Assembly: GCF_001514195.1 (NCBI RefSeq)
Contig: NZ_KQ948744.1
Location: forward strand, 186,001-250,000
Reading direction: 5' to 3'
DNA length: 64,000 nt
Source of the DNA: Streptomyces griseorubiginosus
Lineage (GTDB): Bacteria > Actinomycetota > Actinomycetes > Streptomycetales > Streptomycetaceae
Of this stretch, positions 25,098 to 33,741 are shown in pieces. The notes under the pieces were generated by a model. It saw only the letters and a program-made list of their open reading frames with translations, was not told the DNA's origin and did no database searches. A program made the translations under genes and the position numbers. Position 1 is the stretch's first letter. Every line of letters begins with the position of its first letter.

Positions 25098-26222
25098 TCA
25101 AGTGGCCTCAGGCGTCGGGCCGGAAAGGACGTACAGCCGGAGGCCCGGTTCCTTCTCGCCGTACGCCTGCTCCTCCTCGACGCTCGCCCGCAGGAAGCCC
25201 GCGCGGGCGATGACGCGTTGCGAGGGGGCGTTGTCGGGTTCGATGGTGGCGCAGAGGCTGCGGACGTCGTCGCGGGCCAGCGCCCAGTCGCTCAGGGCGC
25301 GCAGGGCCTCCGTGGCGTAGCCCCGGCCGCGGGCCGAGGGGGCCAGGTCGTAGCCGACCTCGGCGCGGCCGTCCTCGTCGGGGGCGCCGTGGAAGCCCAT
25401 GCCGCCGATCGCGCGGCCGTCCTCCCGCCGTACGAGGACGAAGAGGCCGAACTCCGGGCGGTGGACGCCCGCCTCGTACGCCTTGAGGGTCATGCCGGCG
25501 GCCTCGCGGGTGCCCTCGAAGGGGCCGTCCTCGACCCAGTCGAAGCCGCCGTCGCCGCCCGCGGCCAGGTCGGTGGCGGAGGCCGGGGTGACGCCCTGGA
25601 GGGTGAGTCGTTCGGCGGGCAGGACGAGGTTGTTGCTCCAGCGCCACTCGGTGCGCCGCGCGCGGCCCGGCAGGTCGCCACGGCCGGTGGCCCACAGGAG
25701 GGTGCGCCAGGGGTCGGGGCCCGGCTGGACCTCGGGGAAGATCCGGGTGAGGACGTACTCGGGGAGGTGGGCGGGCGGCTCGTAGGCGAGGTCCAGGCCC
25801 CGCGTGACGTCGTACGTGTGCAGCAGGACCTCGGTGATGCCCATCGCGGCGAAGCCCTCGCGGTTCGCGCTGCGGAAGGGGTACGGGTGGAAGGCGCGGG
25901 CCTCGCGGGGCGCGGTGCGGACCGCCGCGGCGAGCAGGGCGCCGCCGGTCTCCAGGACGTGCAGCAGGCCCGTGTTGTCGGTGCCCTCGTCGAGCGTGAT
26001 GTCGAAGGGGACGTAGTCGTCCTGGGCGCCACCCGCCAGGTTCCCGGCGTAGGCGATCAGACAGCCGCAGATGTGGAAGGCCGTCTCGTGGACGGTCCAC
26101 TCCATCCCGGCCGGCTTCACGGCCGTCCAGTCCCGGTCCGTCACCGTCCGCAGGACCGCCACCGCGCCGGCGACGGCCTCCGTCACCCTGTGTCCGCCCA
26201 CGTCCCCGCCCATGTCTGTCAT
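25098..26222 (-). CDS. Fusion of a DinB/maleylpyruvate-isomerase-like domain and a GNAT acetyltransferase
   Basis: 374 residues in two parts. The N-terminal part (about 1-200) resembles mycothiol-dependent DinB/MDMPI-type proteins (WTVHETAFHICGCLIAYAGN, then ITEVLLHTYDVTRGL), with His residues spaced as in the metal-binding helical bundle. The C-terminal part (about 205-370) is a GNAT domain (LTLQGVTPASATDL, GYDLAPSARGRGYATEALRALSDWA, EPDNAPSQRVIARAGF). One reading frame joins them without a stop. Mycothiol ends in an acetylated cysteine, which makes this pairing suggestive, but that link is speculation. A possible ribosome binding site is weak. Confidence 0.8.
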   Translation of the reverse strand: MTDMGGDVGGHRVTEAVAGAVAVLRTVTDRDWTAVKPAGMEWTVHETAFHICGCLIAYAGNLAGGAQDDYVPFDITLDEGTDNTGLLHVLETGGALLAAAVRTAPREARAFHPYPFRSANREGFAAMGITEVLLHTYDVTRGLDLAYEPPAHLPEYVLTRIFPEVQPGPDPWRTLLWATGRGDLPGRARRTEWRWSNNLVLPAERLTLQGVTPASATDLAAGGDGGFDWVEDGPFEGTREAAGMTLKAYEAGVHRPEFGLFVLVRREDGRAIGGMGFHGAPDEDGRAEVGYDLAPSARGRGYATEALRALSDWALARDDVRSLCATIEPDNAPSQRVIARAGFLRASVEEEQAYGEKEPGLRLYVLSGPTPEAT

Positions 26223-26248
26223 GCGTGCAGGCTATGACCCCCGACGCC

Positions 26249-26890
26249 TCACAGCGACAGCATTTCCAGCTCCGAGGTGAGGTTGTAGCGGGCCGTCGCC
26301 TCCCATTCCCGCGCCCCGTACGGCGTCCTGAACAGCTGGGGCAGGTCGAGCAGTTGACGCAGGATCGCGGACCGGCCCTCGCGGAAGGCGTCGGTGGGCA
26401 CGAAGCCGTACTCCTCGCGTACGGCAGCCGTGTAGGCGGCGTACCCGGCGGGCGGGGCGGCGAGGATCGCGAGGTCGGCGTCGCACAGGACCTGGCCGTT
26501 GCGGTCGTCGTCGGCGGGGGCGTGGGTGGTGGTGAGGCGGACCAGGCGGGCCACCTCGGCCGTCGCGGCGACCGGGACGCCGGCTTCGGGGAGGGCACGT
26601 TCGGCGAGGCGGGCGGAGCGGTCCTCGTTCTCCGAGCGGTCGGGGAGGTAGACGGCGTCATGGAACCAGGCGGCGAGACGGACCAGGTCAGGGTCGTCCG
26701 CGTGGGATTCCAGCACGTCGATGTGGTCGAGGACCGCCGTGAGGTGCGCGAGCGTGTGGTACCGGCGCTGCGGTTCCTGCCAGCGGGCGACGAGGTTGTC
26801 GGCGTACGGCAGCGGGTCGGGGCCGTCGGTGCCCCTCGCTGCGTCCAGGGCGGCGGTGAAACGGGCGCGGAGGTCGTCGAGATCGGCCAT
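26249..26890 (-). CDS. HD-domain phosphohydrolase-like protein
   Basis: A 213-residue helical protein with the HD-type pattern YHTLAHLTAVLDHI (near residue 43), AAWFHDAVY (HD dyad, near 72) and TTTHAP further on. Related proteins are annotated as metal-dependent HD phosphohydrolases; nucleotides or nucleotide-like phosphates are likely, but the substrate is unknown. ATG 26890 is 42 bp from the divergent DinB-type gene. Confidence 0.82.
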   Translation of the reverse strand: MADLDDLRARFTAALDAARGTDGPDPLPYADNLVARWQEPQRRYHTLAHLTAVLDHIDVLESHADDPDLVRLAAWFHDAVYLPDRSENEDRSARLAERALPEAGVPVAATAEVARLVRLTTTHAPADDDRNGQVLCDADLAILAAPPAGYAAYTAAVREEYGFVPTDAFREGRSAILRQLLDLPQLFRTPYGAREWEATARYNLTSELEMLSL

Positions 26891-26932
26891 GGCCTCATTG
26901 TCCCCCCGGGCCACCCCTGGCAGGTTGGCCCC

Positions 26933-27607
26933 ATGACTGCTGACGACGTACGCGACCCCGCGCTGCCCGGCCGCCTCCTGACCACCGAACGCGACGCCCT
27001 GATCCCCCTCCTGCGCTCCCGCCCGGACGCCGACTTCGCGCTGCCGACGCGGGGGTGTCCGGGGTGGAGCGTGCGGGACGTGCTCGCGCACTGCTCGTCG
27101 GCGCTGATCCGGGTGGTGGAGGGCCGGTTCGAGAAGGGGGTGTTCTCGCCCGAGTCCAACGACCGGGACATCGCCGAACGCGCCGACTGGACGAACCAGC
27201 AGGTCGTGGACGAGCTGGAACGCGGGATGACGGAGGCCGGACCGGTGATCGCCGGGGCGGGCGGGGTGCTGGACGTCATCGCATTGGGGGAGTGGGTGCA
27301 CGCGGGGGACGTGCGCGAGGTGTGGGGGGAGCCCGGCGCGTACGCGGGCGCGGGGCTGCCGGACGCGCTGGCCCTGCTCGCCCGCGCGACCCGGGAACGC
27401 GGCCACCTCCCCCTCCACGCCGACCTCGACGACCTCGACGAACCGCTCCGGCTCGGCGACGTGACCGGCGACCGGACTCCGGCGCGGTACATCGGGGACG
27501 CGGCGACCCTCGTACGGCTGTACGCGGGGCGTCCGGCGGAGGGGCGGGCGTACGAACTCGCGGGCGCGGAGGCGAAGGAGTTGAACATCTTCGCCGGGAT
27601 CGCCTGA
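26933..27607 (+). CDS. Maleylpyruvate isomerase-like (mycothiol-dependent, TIGR03083-type) protein
   Basis: A 224-residue DinB/MDMPI-superfamily protein. The N-terminus has the typical PTRGCPGWSVRDVLAHCSSAL motif with the first metal-ligand His, then the conserved ALGEWVHAGDVREVWGEP region with the second His. Such proteins use mycothiol in isomerase or detoxifying transferase reactions; which one is unknown. It is the second DinB-like protein within 2 kb. The 22-bp tandem repeats begin 33 bp after its stop. Confidence 0.83.
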   Translation: MTADDVRDPALPGRLLTTERDALIPLLRSRPDADFALPTRGCPGWSVRDVLAHCSSALIRVVEGRFEKGVFSPESNDRDIAERADWTNQQVVDELERGMTEAGPVIAGAGGVLDVIALGEWVHAGDVREVWGEPGAYAGAGLPDALALLARATRERGHLPLHADLDDLDEPLRLGDVTGDRTPARYIGDAATLVRLYAGRPAEGRAYELAGAEAKELNIFAGIA

Positions 27608-27639
27608 GACGCCCGGGGAGATGGCTTAAGCCCCCCTGG

Positions 27640-27727
27640 CGAGATCGCCCGGGACCCCCTGCGAGATCGCCCGGGACCCCCTGCGAGATCGCCCGGGACC
27701 CCCTGCGAGATCGCCCAGGGCCCACGG
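27640..27727. repeat. 22-bp tandem repeat, about four units
   Basis: Units CGAGATCGCCCGGGACCCCC plus TG at 27640, 27662 and 27684 are identical or nearly so; a fourth at 27706 is diverged, and further CGAGATCG remnants occur at about 27752. The array lies between two genes transcribed in the same direction. It has no spacers, so it is not CRISPR. Confidence 0.85.
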
Positions 27728-27795
27728 GCGAGGGCGGCTGACACGCGCGGGCGAGATCGTCCGAGATGCGCCGGTGAGCGGGACCCGTCGCGGCG

Positions 27796-27819
27796 TATTC
27801 TTGAATTGGACTAGACCTG
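27796..27819 (+). promoter_or_regulatory. cutC promoter with overlapping DasR-type site
   Basis: TATTCT (27796-27801) looks like a -10 box. AATTGGACTAGACCTG (27804-27819) matches the dre pattern TGG-n-CTAGACC and would cover the transcription start, a good position for repression. No clear -35 is visible. Confidence 0.5.
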
Positions 27820-27852
27820 TAGCCGCCCAAGACCGTCGACGAATGGGGTCCC

Positions 27853-28545
27853 ATGAGCAAGCGTGCAGTCCTGGAGGTGATCGCCCTCGACGTCGAGGAC
27901 GCGCTCGCCGCCCGGGCCGGAGGCGCGGACCGGCTGGAACTCGTGACCGACATGGCGGCGGACGGGCTGACGCCGGCGGTCCCGACGGTCGCCGGGATCC
28001 GGGAGGCGGTGGACCTCCCGGTACGGGTGATGCTGCGGCTGTCGGACGGCTTCGGCGCCGGGGACGTCCCGCGGGTGGTGCGGTCGGCACGGGAACTGCG
28101 GGGCGCCGGGGCCGAGGAGTTCGTGCTGGGGTTCCTGGACGCGCACGGCGAGCTGGACCTGGGGGCCGTGGAGCGGGTCGTCGAGGCACTGGACGGCTGC
28201 CGCTGGACCTTCCACCGGGCGATCGACCACACCGCCGACCGGGACGCGCTGCGCAAACAGCTAGCCGACCTGCCGGGCCTCGACACCTACCTCACCGCCG
28301 GCTCGGCGGCGGGCGTGGACGCCGGGCTCGCCGTGCTGCTCGCGGAGGCGGCGCGCGCCGGGGAACCGGGGTACGAGCAGCAGCTGCTGGTCGGCGGCGG
28401 ACTGCGGCTGGACCACGTGCCGCGGCTCCGGGCCGCCGGGATCGACGCCTTCCACATCGGCGGGGCGGCCCGGCCGCACGGGTGGGAGGCGCCGGTGGCG
28501 GCGGACGCGGTTCGGGAGTGGCGGCGGGTGGTGGACGGACGCTAG
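27853..28545 (+). CDS. cutC: CutC-family copper homeostasis protein
   Basis: A 230-residue TIM-barrel protein with CutC hallmarks: LEVIALDVEDALAARAGGADRLEL, TFHRAIDHTADRDAL and the C-terminal AGIDAFHIGGAARP. Despite the name, a direct copper role is poorly supported in bacteria, and the true substrate is unclear. The ATG at 27853 follows GGGGTCCC, a weak site. A DasR-like operator in the promoter suggests control by amino sugars, which would be unusual for this family. Ends 14 bp from the convergent HelD-like gene. Confidence 0.9.
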   Translation: MSKRAVLEVIALDVEDALAARAGGADRLELVTDMAADGLTPAVPTVAGIREAVDLPVRVMLRLSDGFGAGDVPRVVRSARELRGAGAEEFVLGFLDAHGELDLGAVERVVEALDGCRWTFHRAIDHTADRDALRKQLADLPGLDTYLTAGSAAGVDAGLAVLLAEAARAGEPGYEQQLLVGGGLRLDHVPRLRAAGIDAFHIGGAARPHGWEAPVAADAVREWRRVVDGR

Positions 28546-28559
28546 CCCTTCAGAGGGCG

Positions 28560-30629
28560 TCACCCTGTCCGGTGAGTCGGTCCGGCGAGCTGTTCAGGCA
28601 GTGGGGCCGTGTGCGTCACGATCAGGCCCGACACCGCTCGGGTCAGGGCCACGTACAGCCGTCGCAGGCCGGTCCGTTCGTCCGGTTCGCCGTCGACCAC
28701 CGCCTGCGGCTCGTCCAGGACGACGTAGTCGTACTCGAGGCCCTTGGCGAGGGAGGCCGGGACCAGGGTCAGGCGGGTCTCGGCCGTGGTCTCCTCACCG
28801 GGGGCGAGGTACGGGATGCCGGCCGCCGTCAGGGCGTCCGCCAGCTCCGGGACGCGGGCGTCGGCGGCGATCAGGCCCGTGGAGCCCTCGTTGCGCAGCA
28901 ACTCCTCGCACGCTGCGACCACTTCACCCGAGCTGGAGGTCCCGCGCAGATCGAAGAAGCCCGGGTTCTCACGGACCGACGCGACCGGAGTGAGTCCCGG
29001 CGCGATGTGCGGGAGCAGCCGGGAGGCGTACGTGATGACGTCCGTCGGCACACGGAAACCGGCCGTCAGCTCCTCGATCACGCCGTCCGCCTTGCCGAGG
29101 TGGGCCAGCGCCTCGTCCCAACTCCTGGTCGCCCAGGGCGTGGTGCCCTGCGCGAGGTCGCCGAGGACGGTCGCCGAACCGGTCGAGCAGCGCCGTCCGA
29201 CCGCCCGGTACTGCATGGGGGAGAGGTCCTGCGCCTCGTCGAGGACCACGTGCCCGAGCGAGTGCGTGCGCTCCACGATGTCCGTCGTCTCGTCGATCAA
29301 CACCGCGTCCGCGGCGGACCACTTGGCCGACTTCACCGAGCGGACCGGCTTCGCCCACAGGATCGTCTTCTGCTCGTCCTCGTCGAGGATGCCCTCCGCG
29401 TGCGCGGCGAGGAAGTCCCCGTCCGTGAGCAGCCGCAGCACCAGCTTGGCCGGATCCACCGGCGGCCAGATCGCCTTCACCGCCGCCTTCACCGCGGAGT
29501 TGCGGGCCACCGCGTCCTGCACCCGGTCGTCCGGCGCCTCCCCCGACCGCTCCATCTGCACCAGCACGGCGTGCGCGATGCGCTGCGGAAGGGCCTCCCG
29601 GGCGGCGCCGTAGCGGATGCCCCGGTCCAGCAACTCCCGCACGATCTCCTCGATCTCGTACGCCGGCACCCGCCACCTGCGTGAGCCGCGCACCACCATC
29701 ACCGGCTCGGTGGGCAGGGTGACGTGGGAGTACACGGCCCGCCGGAGCACCTCCGCCATCCGCGCGTCGCCCTTGAGGACGGCGGCGGGCGCCTCGTCGG
29801 TGCCGCGCACCTCGGCACCCTTCGCCACGAGGTCGTCCACGGTGGCCTGCTGCACGCTCAGCTCGCCCAGCGCGGGCAGCACCTGCTCGATGTAGTGCAG
29901 GAAGGAGCGGTTCGGTCCGATGACGAGGGTGCCGGTGCGGGCGAGCCGCTCGCGGTGGGCGTACAGGAGGTAGGCCACCCGGTGCAGGCCGACGGCGGTC
30001 TTCCCGGTGCCGGGGCCGCCCTGCACGCAGACCGTGCCGCCCAGACCGGACCGTACGATCTCGTCCTGCTCGGGCTGGATGGTCGCCACGATGTCGCGCA
30101 TCGGGCCCACGCGCGGGCGCTCGATCTCCTGCTGGAGCAGCTTGCTGGTCCGGGCCGTCTCCGCCGGGTCGGAGAGGTGCTCGTCCTCGTACGCGGTGAT
30201 GTCGCCGCGGGTGTAGCCGAAGCGGCGGCGCAGCCCGACGTCCATCGGGTCCTTCTTGGACGCCCGGTAGAACGGCTGCGAGACCGGCGCCCGCCAGTCG
30301 ATGACCATCGGGTCGCCGTCGTGGTCGTGGACGTGCCGGCGCCCGATGTAGAAGCGCTCCCCTTCCGCGCCCTCGGCCTGCTCGGCGCCGGGCGCGTGCA
30401 GGTAGTCGAGGCGGCCGAAGAAGAGCGGGGTGTCGCTGAGGTCGGCCAGCGCCTTGATGCGCTCGTCGATCTGGCGGGCCAGGACCTCGGCGTTGACCCA
30501 GTTCGCGGTGACGTCCTTGATGTCGAGCGACTCGACGTCCTCGCGCATGGCCCGCAGCGCGGCACGGGATTCGGCGAGGTGGGAGCGTTCGCGGAAGAGG
30601 GGGTCGTCGGTGGGCAGGGGCGTGGACAA
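28560..30629 (-). CDS. HelD-like UvrD/Rep-family ATPase
   Basis: A 689-residue superfamily 1 helicase-like protein. It has Walker A VQGGPGTGKTAVGLHR (near residue 205), Walker B VVLDEAQDLSPMQYRA (near 470), and the late motif LYVALTRAVSGLIV. The N-terminal coiled-coil-like region (ESRAALRAMREDVESLDIKD) and the order of segments match actinobacterial HelD proteins, which bind RNA polymerase and clear stalled complexes rather than unwind DNA. The TTG at 30629 is used: GGAGG lies 7 nt upstream and the homologous N-terminus STPLPTDDPLFRERSHL begins there. Some HelD relatives (HelR) give rifampicin tolerance; no rifamycin-associated element is visible upstream, only the palindrome at 30769. Confidence 0.87.
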   Translation of the reverse strand: MSTPLPTDDPLFRERSHLAESRAALRAMREDVESLDIKDVTANWVNAEVLARQIDERIKALADLSDTPLFFGRLDYLHAPGAEQAEGAEGERFYIGRRHVHDHDGDPMVIDWRAPVSQPFYRASKKDPMDVGLRRRFGYTRGDITAYEDEHLSDPAETARTSKLLQQEIERPRVGPMRDIVATIQPEQDEIVRSGLGGTVCVQGGPGTGKTAVGLHRVAYLLYAHRERLARTGTLVIGPNRSFLHYIEQVLPALGELSVQQATVDDLVAKGAEVRGTDEAPAAVLKGDARMAEVLRRAVYSHVTLPTEPVMVVRGSRRWRVPAYEIEEIVRELLDRGIRYGAAREALPQRIAHAVLVQMERSGEAPDDRVQDAVARNSAVKAAVKAIWPPVDPAKLVLRLLTDGDFLAAHAEGILDEDEQKTILWAKPVRSVKSAKWSAADAVLIDETTDIVERTHSLGHVVLDEAQDLSPMQYRAVGRRCSTGSATVLGDLAQGTTPWATRSWDEALAHLGKADGVIEELTAGFRVPTDVITYASRLLPHIAPGLTPVASVRENPGFFDLRGTSSSGEVVAACEELLRNEGSTGLIAADARVPELADALTAAGIPYLAPGEETTAETRLTLVPASLAKGLEYDYVVLDEPQAVVDGEPDERTGLRRLYVALTRAVSGLIVTHTAPLPEQLAGPTHRTG

Positions 30630-30768
30630 GGGGGTGCCTCCGAAGGGACCTGCGGGACGGGCGCGGGGGGTGCCGACCGGTTTCCGTCCGGACGGCGGCA
30701 CTCCGTGAGGGAGGCGGGCAAGAGCGGAGATTTTAGGGGAGGCGGTCGACAGGACGCCAACCGTTTTT

Positions 30769-30786
30769 CCGTCCCCTAGGGGACGG
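30769..30786. promoter_or_regulatory. Perfect 18-bp palindrome upstream of the HelD-like gene
   Basis: CCGTCCCCTAGGGGACGG, fully symmetric with no spacer. It lies 140 bp before the HelD-like TTG start and 111 bp before the small protein gene on the other strand. Likely an operator for a dimeric regulator; identity unknown. Confidence 0.5.
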
Positions 30787-30826
30787 CCCCTGCCATTGCC
30801 TGAGGCGAACCCACCCCCGGGCCGTC

Positions 30827-30856
30827 CTCAGGTAGCACAAGAAGTGGCTACCTGAG
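30827..30856. promoter_or_regulatory. Inverted repeat CTCAGGTAG-N12-CTACCTGAG
   Basis: Perfect 9-bp arms with a 12-bp spacer, ending 40 bp before the 59-residue gene. It could be an operator or a leader hairpin of that gene. Confidence 0.5.
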
Positions 30857-30896
30857 ACCGATGCCCCCTTTATGCCTGATCGGCCACCATGGATAC

Positions 30897-31076
30897 ATGA
30901 GTGCAGCGACCTTCACCCCAGCCCCCGGTCGCCCGTCCGGAGCGACCCCCGTATCGAGTGGCCACACCCACCGTCTCGGCGACGCCCTGCGCGCCGTGCG
31001 CGTCTTCGCCGGCGCCGCCTTCGACGTCGTCATACTCGGCGAGTACGGCCAGGAAGCCGGCGTCCGCCGTAAGTAG
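30897..31076 (+). CDS. Small conserved hypothetical protein (59 residues)
   Basis: MSAATFTPAPGRPSGATPVS followed by a helical stretch RLGDALRAVRVFAGAAFDVVILGEYGQEAG. I recall near-identical small proteins in many streptomycetes, with no known role. The hydrophobic helix (about 30-48) is too charged to be a certain membrane segment. ATG 30897 has no strong ribosome binding site. It ends 32 bp from the convergent XPB helicase gene. Confidence 0.7.
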   Translation: MSAATFTPAPGRPSGATPVSSGHTHRLGDALRAVRVFAGAAFDVVILGEYGQEAGVRRK

Positions 31077-31108
31077 CGGCAGGGCAGCTCTCAGCAAGCA
31101 GCCGCCGG

Positions 31109-32752
31109 TCAGCTCTCCGCGAGCAGCTCGTCCGCGTCCACGATCCGGTAGGCGTAGCCCTGCTCGGCCAGGAACCGCTGGCGGTGCGCGGCGAAGTCCT
31201 GGTCGATGGTGTCCCTCGCGACCACCGAGTAGAAGTGCGCCTGGTGCCCGTCCGCCTTGGGACGCAGCACCCGTCCCAGCCGCTGCGCCTCCTCCTGCCG
31301 TGATCCGAACGTGCCCGAGACCTGGATGGCGACCGTCGCCTCCGGCAGGTCGATGGAGAAGTTCGCCACCTTCGACACCACCAGCACGCTGATCTCGCCC
31401 TCCCGGAAGGCGTCGAAGAGCTTCTCGCGCTGGGCGTTGGAGGTCTCGCCCTTGATGACGGGGGCGCCCAGATGCTCACCGAGCTCGTCGAGCTGGTCGA
31501 TGTACTGGCCGATCACCAGGATCTGCTGGCCCGCGAAGCGCTTGACGAGCGCCTCGGTGACCTTCCGCTTGGTCGCGGTGGTGGCACAGAAGCGGTACTT
31601 CTCCTCCTGCTCGGCGGTCGCGTAGGCGAGCCGCTCGGAGTCCGTGAGGTTCACCCGGACCTCGACACAGTCGGCGGGCGCGATGTAGCCCTGCGCCTCG
31701 ATCTCCTTCCACGGCGCGTCGAACCGCTTGGGCCCGATGAGCGAGAAGACGTCCGACTCCCGGCCGTCCTCGCGTACCAGGGTCGCGGTCAGACCGAGGC
31801 GCCGCCGGGCCTGGAGATCGGCGGTGAACTTGAAGACGGGCGCGGGCAGCAGGTGCACCTCGTCGTAGACGATCAGCCCCCAGTCCCGGGAGTCGAACAG
31901 CTCCAGGTGCGGGTAGACACCCTTCCGTCTGGTCGTCAGCACCTGGTAGGTGGCGATGGTGACGGGCCGGATCTCCTTCTTCGTCCCGCTGTACTCGCCG
32001 ATCTCCTCCTCCGTCAGCGAGGTCCGCTTCACCAGCTCGTGCTTCCACTGCCGGGCCGAGACGGTGTTGGTGACGAGGATCAGCGTGGTCGACTTGGCCT
32101 GGGCCATGGACCCGGCGCCGACGAGGGTCTTGCCCGCACCGCACGGCAGGACGACCACGCCGCTGCCGCCGTGCCAGAAGTTCTCCACGGCCTGCTTCTG
32201 GTAGGGCCGCAGGGCCCACCCGTCCTCGGCCAGCTCGATGGGGTGCGCCTCGCCGTCCACGTACCCGGCGAGGTCCTCGGCGGGCCAGCCCAGCTTCAGC
32301 AGCGTCTGCTTGATCTGCCCGCGCTCCGAGGGGTGCACGACCACGGTGTCCGGGTCGAGCCGCGCGCCGACCAGCGGGGTGATCCGCTTCGAGCGCAGGA
32401 TCTCCTCAAGGACCGGCCGGTCGGTGGTGGTGAGCACGAGCCCGTGCGCGGGGTGCTTGCTGAGCGTGAGCCGCCCGTACCGGTCCATCGTCTCGGCGAC
32501 GTCGACGAGCAGGGCGTGCGGCACGGGGTAGCGGCTGTACTGCACCAGCGCGTCCACCACCTGCTCGGCGTCGTGCCCGGCGGCGCGCGCGTTCCACAGG
32601 CCCAGCGGGGTCACCCGGTAGGTGTGGATGTGCTCGGGCGCCCGCTCCAGCTCCGCGAACGGCGCGATGGCCCGACGGCACGCGTCGGCCTGCTCGTGGT
32701 CGACCTCGAGCAGCAGGGTCTTGTCGGACTGGACGATGAGAGGACCGTTCAC
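31109..32752 (-). CDS. XPB/Ssl2-type DNA repair helicase (ERCC3-like)
   Basis: A 547-residue superfamily 2 helicase of the bacterial XPB type. Visible: N-terminal damage-recognition-like domain (1-170), Walker A LPCGAGKTLVGAG (near 200), motif II YDEVHLLPAP (DEVH box, near 300), GLTATLVREDGRE (motif III), and motif VI QRLGRVLRPK with the XPB RED-like REDGRE segment. A 3'-5' helicase in repair or transcription is expected; function in streptomycetes is untested to my knowledge. GTG 32752 is chosen: GAAGGA lies 9 nt upstream and the conserved VNGPLIVQSDKTLLLEV starts there. The partner gene at 33742 on the same strand mirrors the mycobacterial Rv0861c/Rv0862c pairing (from memory). Confidence 0.9.
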   Translation of the reverse strand: MNGPLIVQSDKTLLLEVDHEQADACRRAIAPFAELERAPEHIHTYRVTPLGLWNARAAGHDAEQVVDALVQYSRYPVPHALLVDVAETMDRYGRLTLSKHPAHGLVLTTTDRPVLEEILRSKRITPLVGARLDPDTVVVHPSERGQIKQTLLKLGWPAEDLAGYVDGEAHPIELAEDGWALRPYQKQAVENFWHGGSGVVVLPCGAGKTLVGAGSMAQAKSTTLILVTNTVSARQWKHELVKRTSLTEEEIGEYSGTKKEIRPVTIATYQVLTTRRKGVYPHLELFDSRDWGLIVYDEVHLLPAPVFKFTADLQARRRLGLTATLVREDGRESDVFSLIGPKRFDAPWKEIEAQGYIAPADCVEVRVNLTDSERLAYATAEQEEKYRFCATTATKRKVTEALVKRFAGQQILVIGQYIDQLDELGEHLGAPVIKGETSNAQREKLFDAFREGEISVLVVSKVANFSIDLPEATVAIQVSGTFGSRQEEAQRLGRVLRPKADGHQAHFYSVVARDTIDQDFAAHRQRFLAEQGYAYRIVDADELLAES

Positions 32753-32903
32753 GTACAGGCATCCTTCCGCACGGGCCAAACGTCCAGTGTGCCTCAACCG
32801 GGGACGATCAAGACAGGCCGAGGAGCGCCGCCGGGACGCCTCCGGTGCAACCTCGGCCCCCTTTCCGTTGTCTTGACTGGCGGAAGCGGCCTGGGGAGGA
32901 CGT

Positions 32904-33443
32904 ATGGGGATGTCTGCGGGCAGATGGGCGGTCGGTGGGGGAGCGGTCGTGGTGCTGGTGGCGACGGGGGCGTGGGCGCGGTGGCCGGGGGGAACGGGCG
33001 TCGACGCGGACCTGTGGAGCCGGGTGCGGCCCGCGGTCGAGGCGCGGTTGCTGGAGCAGGCGCACGGGACCGGTGTCGGGGAGCCCGGGGCGCGGTGGTT
33101 CTGCCGGGCGGAGGCGGTGGATCTCGACGAGCGGGGCGGTCTGGTGCGGGCCGGGGTCAGCACCCTGTGCGTGGAGTACGGGGTGCGTGCGGGGAGCCTG
33201 GAGGAGTGCTCCGGGGCCGAGGTGCCGCAGGTGATGCGGCTGCGGCGGGAGGCGGACGGCGACTATGTGGTGGTGTCCGCGGAGACGGCGCCCGACGGGG
33301 CCGGCCACGCGGAGTGGGTGACGGCCCGCTTCGGCCACGTCACCGCCGCGGCCCTCGACGCGACGATGTCGTCCACCGCACTGGAGTCCGCAGCCCGCAG
33401 CCACTTCGGCCTGCCGGCCGATGCGCCGGTGGGCCCGTGCTGA
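32904..33443 (+). CDS. Hypothetical secreted or membrane-anchored protein
   Basis: A 179-residue protein. Residues 5-27 (AGRWAVGGGAVVVLVATGAW) form a single hydrophobic segment, either signal peptide or anchor. The rest is a small alpha/beta domain with three Cys (WFCRAEA, STLCVEYG, LEECSGA) that could form a disulfide outside the cell. Family not recognised. GGGGAGGAC lies directly before ATG 32904; the second ATG, two codons on, is possible. Ends in a region of 43-bp tandem repeats. Confidence 0.72.
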   Translation: MGMSAGRWAVGGGAVVVLVATGAWARWPGGTGVDADLWSRVRPAVEARLLEQAHGTGVGEPGARWFCRAEAVDLDERGGLVRAGVSTLCVEYGVRAGSLEECSGAEVPQVMRLRREADGDYVVVSAETAPDGAGHAEWVTARFGHVTAAALDATMSSTALESAARSHFGLPADAPVGPC

Positions 33444-33482
33444 CGCGCTGGGGCGTCTCCGGCGCCGGCCTGATGCCGCTGA

Positions 33483-33703
33483 GCTGACAGACGCGGTCCC
33501 CGGGAGCCCGCCTGGCACCGCCCGGCTGACTGGATGCGGTCCCGGGGAGGCCGCCTGGCACCGCCCGGCTGACTGGATGCGGTCCCGGGGAGGCCGCCCG
33601 GCACCGCCCGGCTGACTGGATGCGGTCCCCGGGAGGCCGCCCGGCACCGCCCGGCTGACTGGATGCGGTCCTCGGGAGCCTGGCACCGCCCGGCTGACAG
33701 GAC
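33483..33703. repeat. 43-bp tandem repeat, five units, between convergent genes
   Basis: Units begin GCTGACTGGATGCGGTCCC at 33483 (42 bp, diverged), 33525, 33568, 33611 and 33654 (39 bp, deleted), with a partial sixth. The array fills the intergenic gap 33444-33741 between the hypothetical gene and the XPB-associated gene. No spacers, so not CRISPR; the CGGGAGGCC... halves could pair as hairpins. Confidence 0.9.
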
Positions 33704-33741
33704 GTTGCTTTCGGTGCTCGGCTCAGCCCGCCGGACGGGTC

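Noticed and set aside
27640..27727. Tandem repeats considered as a CRISPR array
   Set aside because: Units are contiguous without unique spacers, and no cas gene is present; the same holds for the arrays at 33483, 58030 and 63927.
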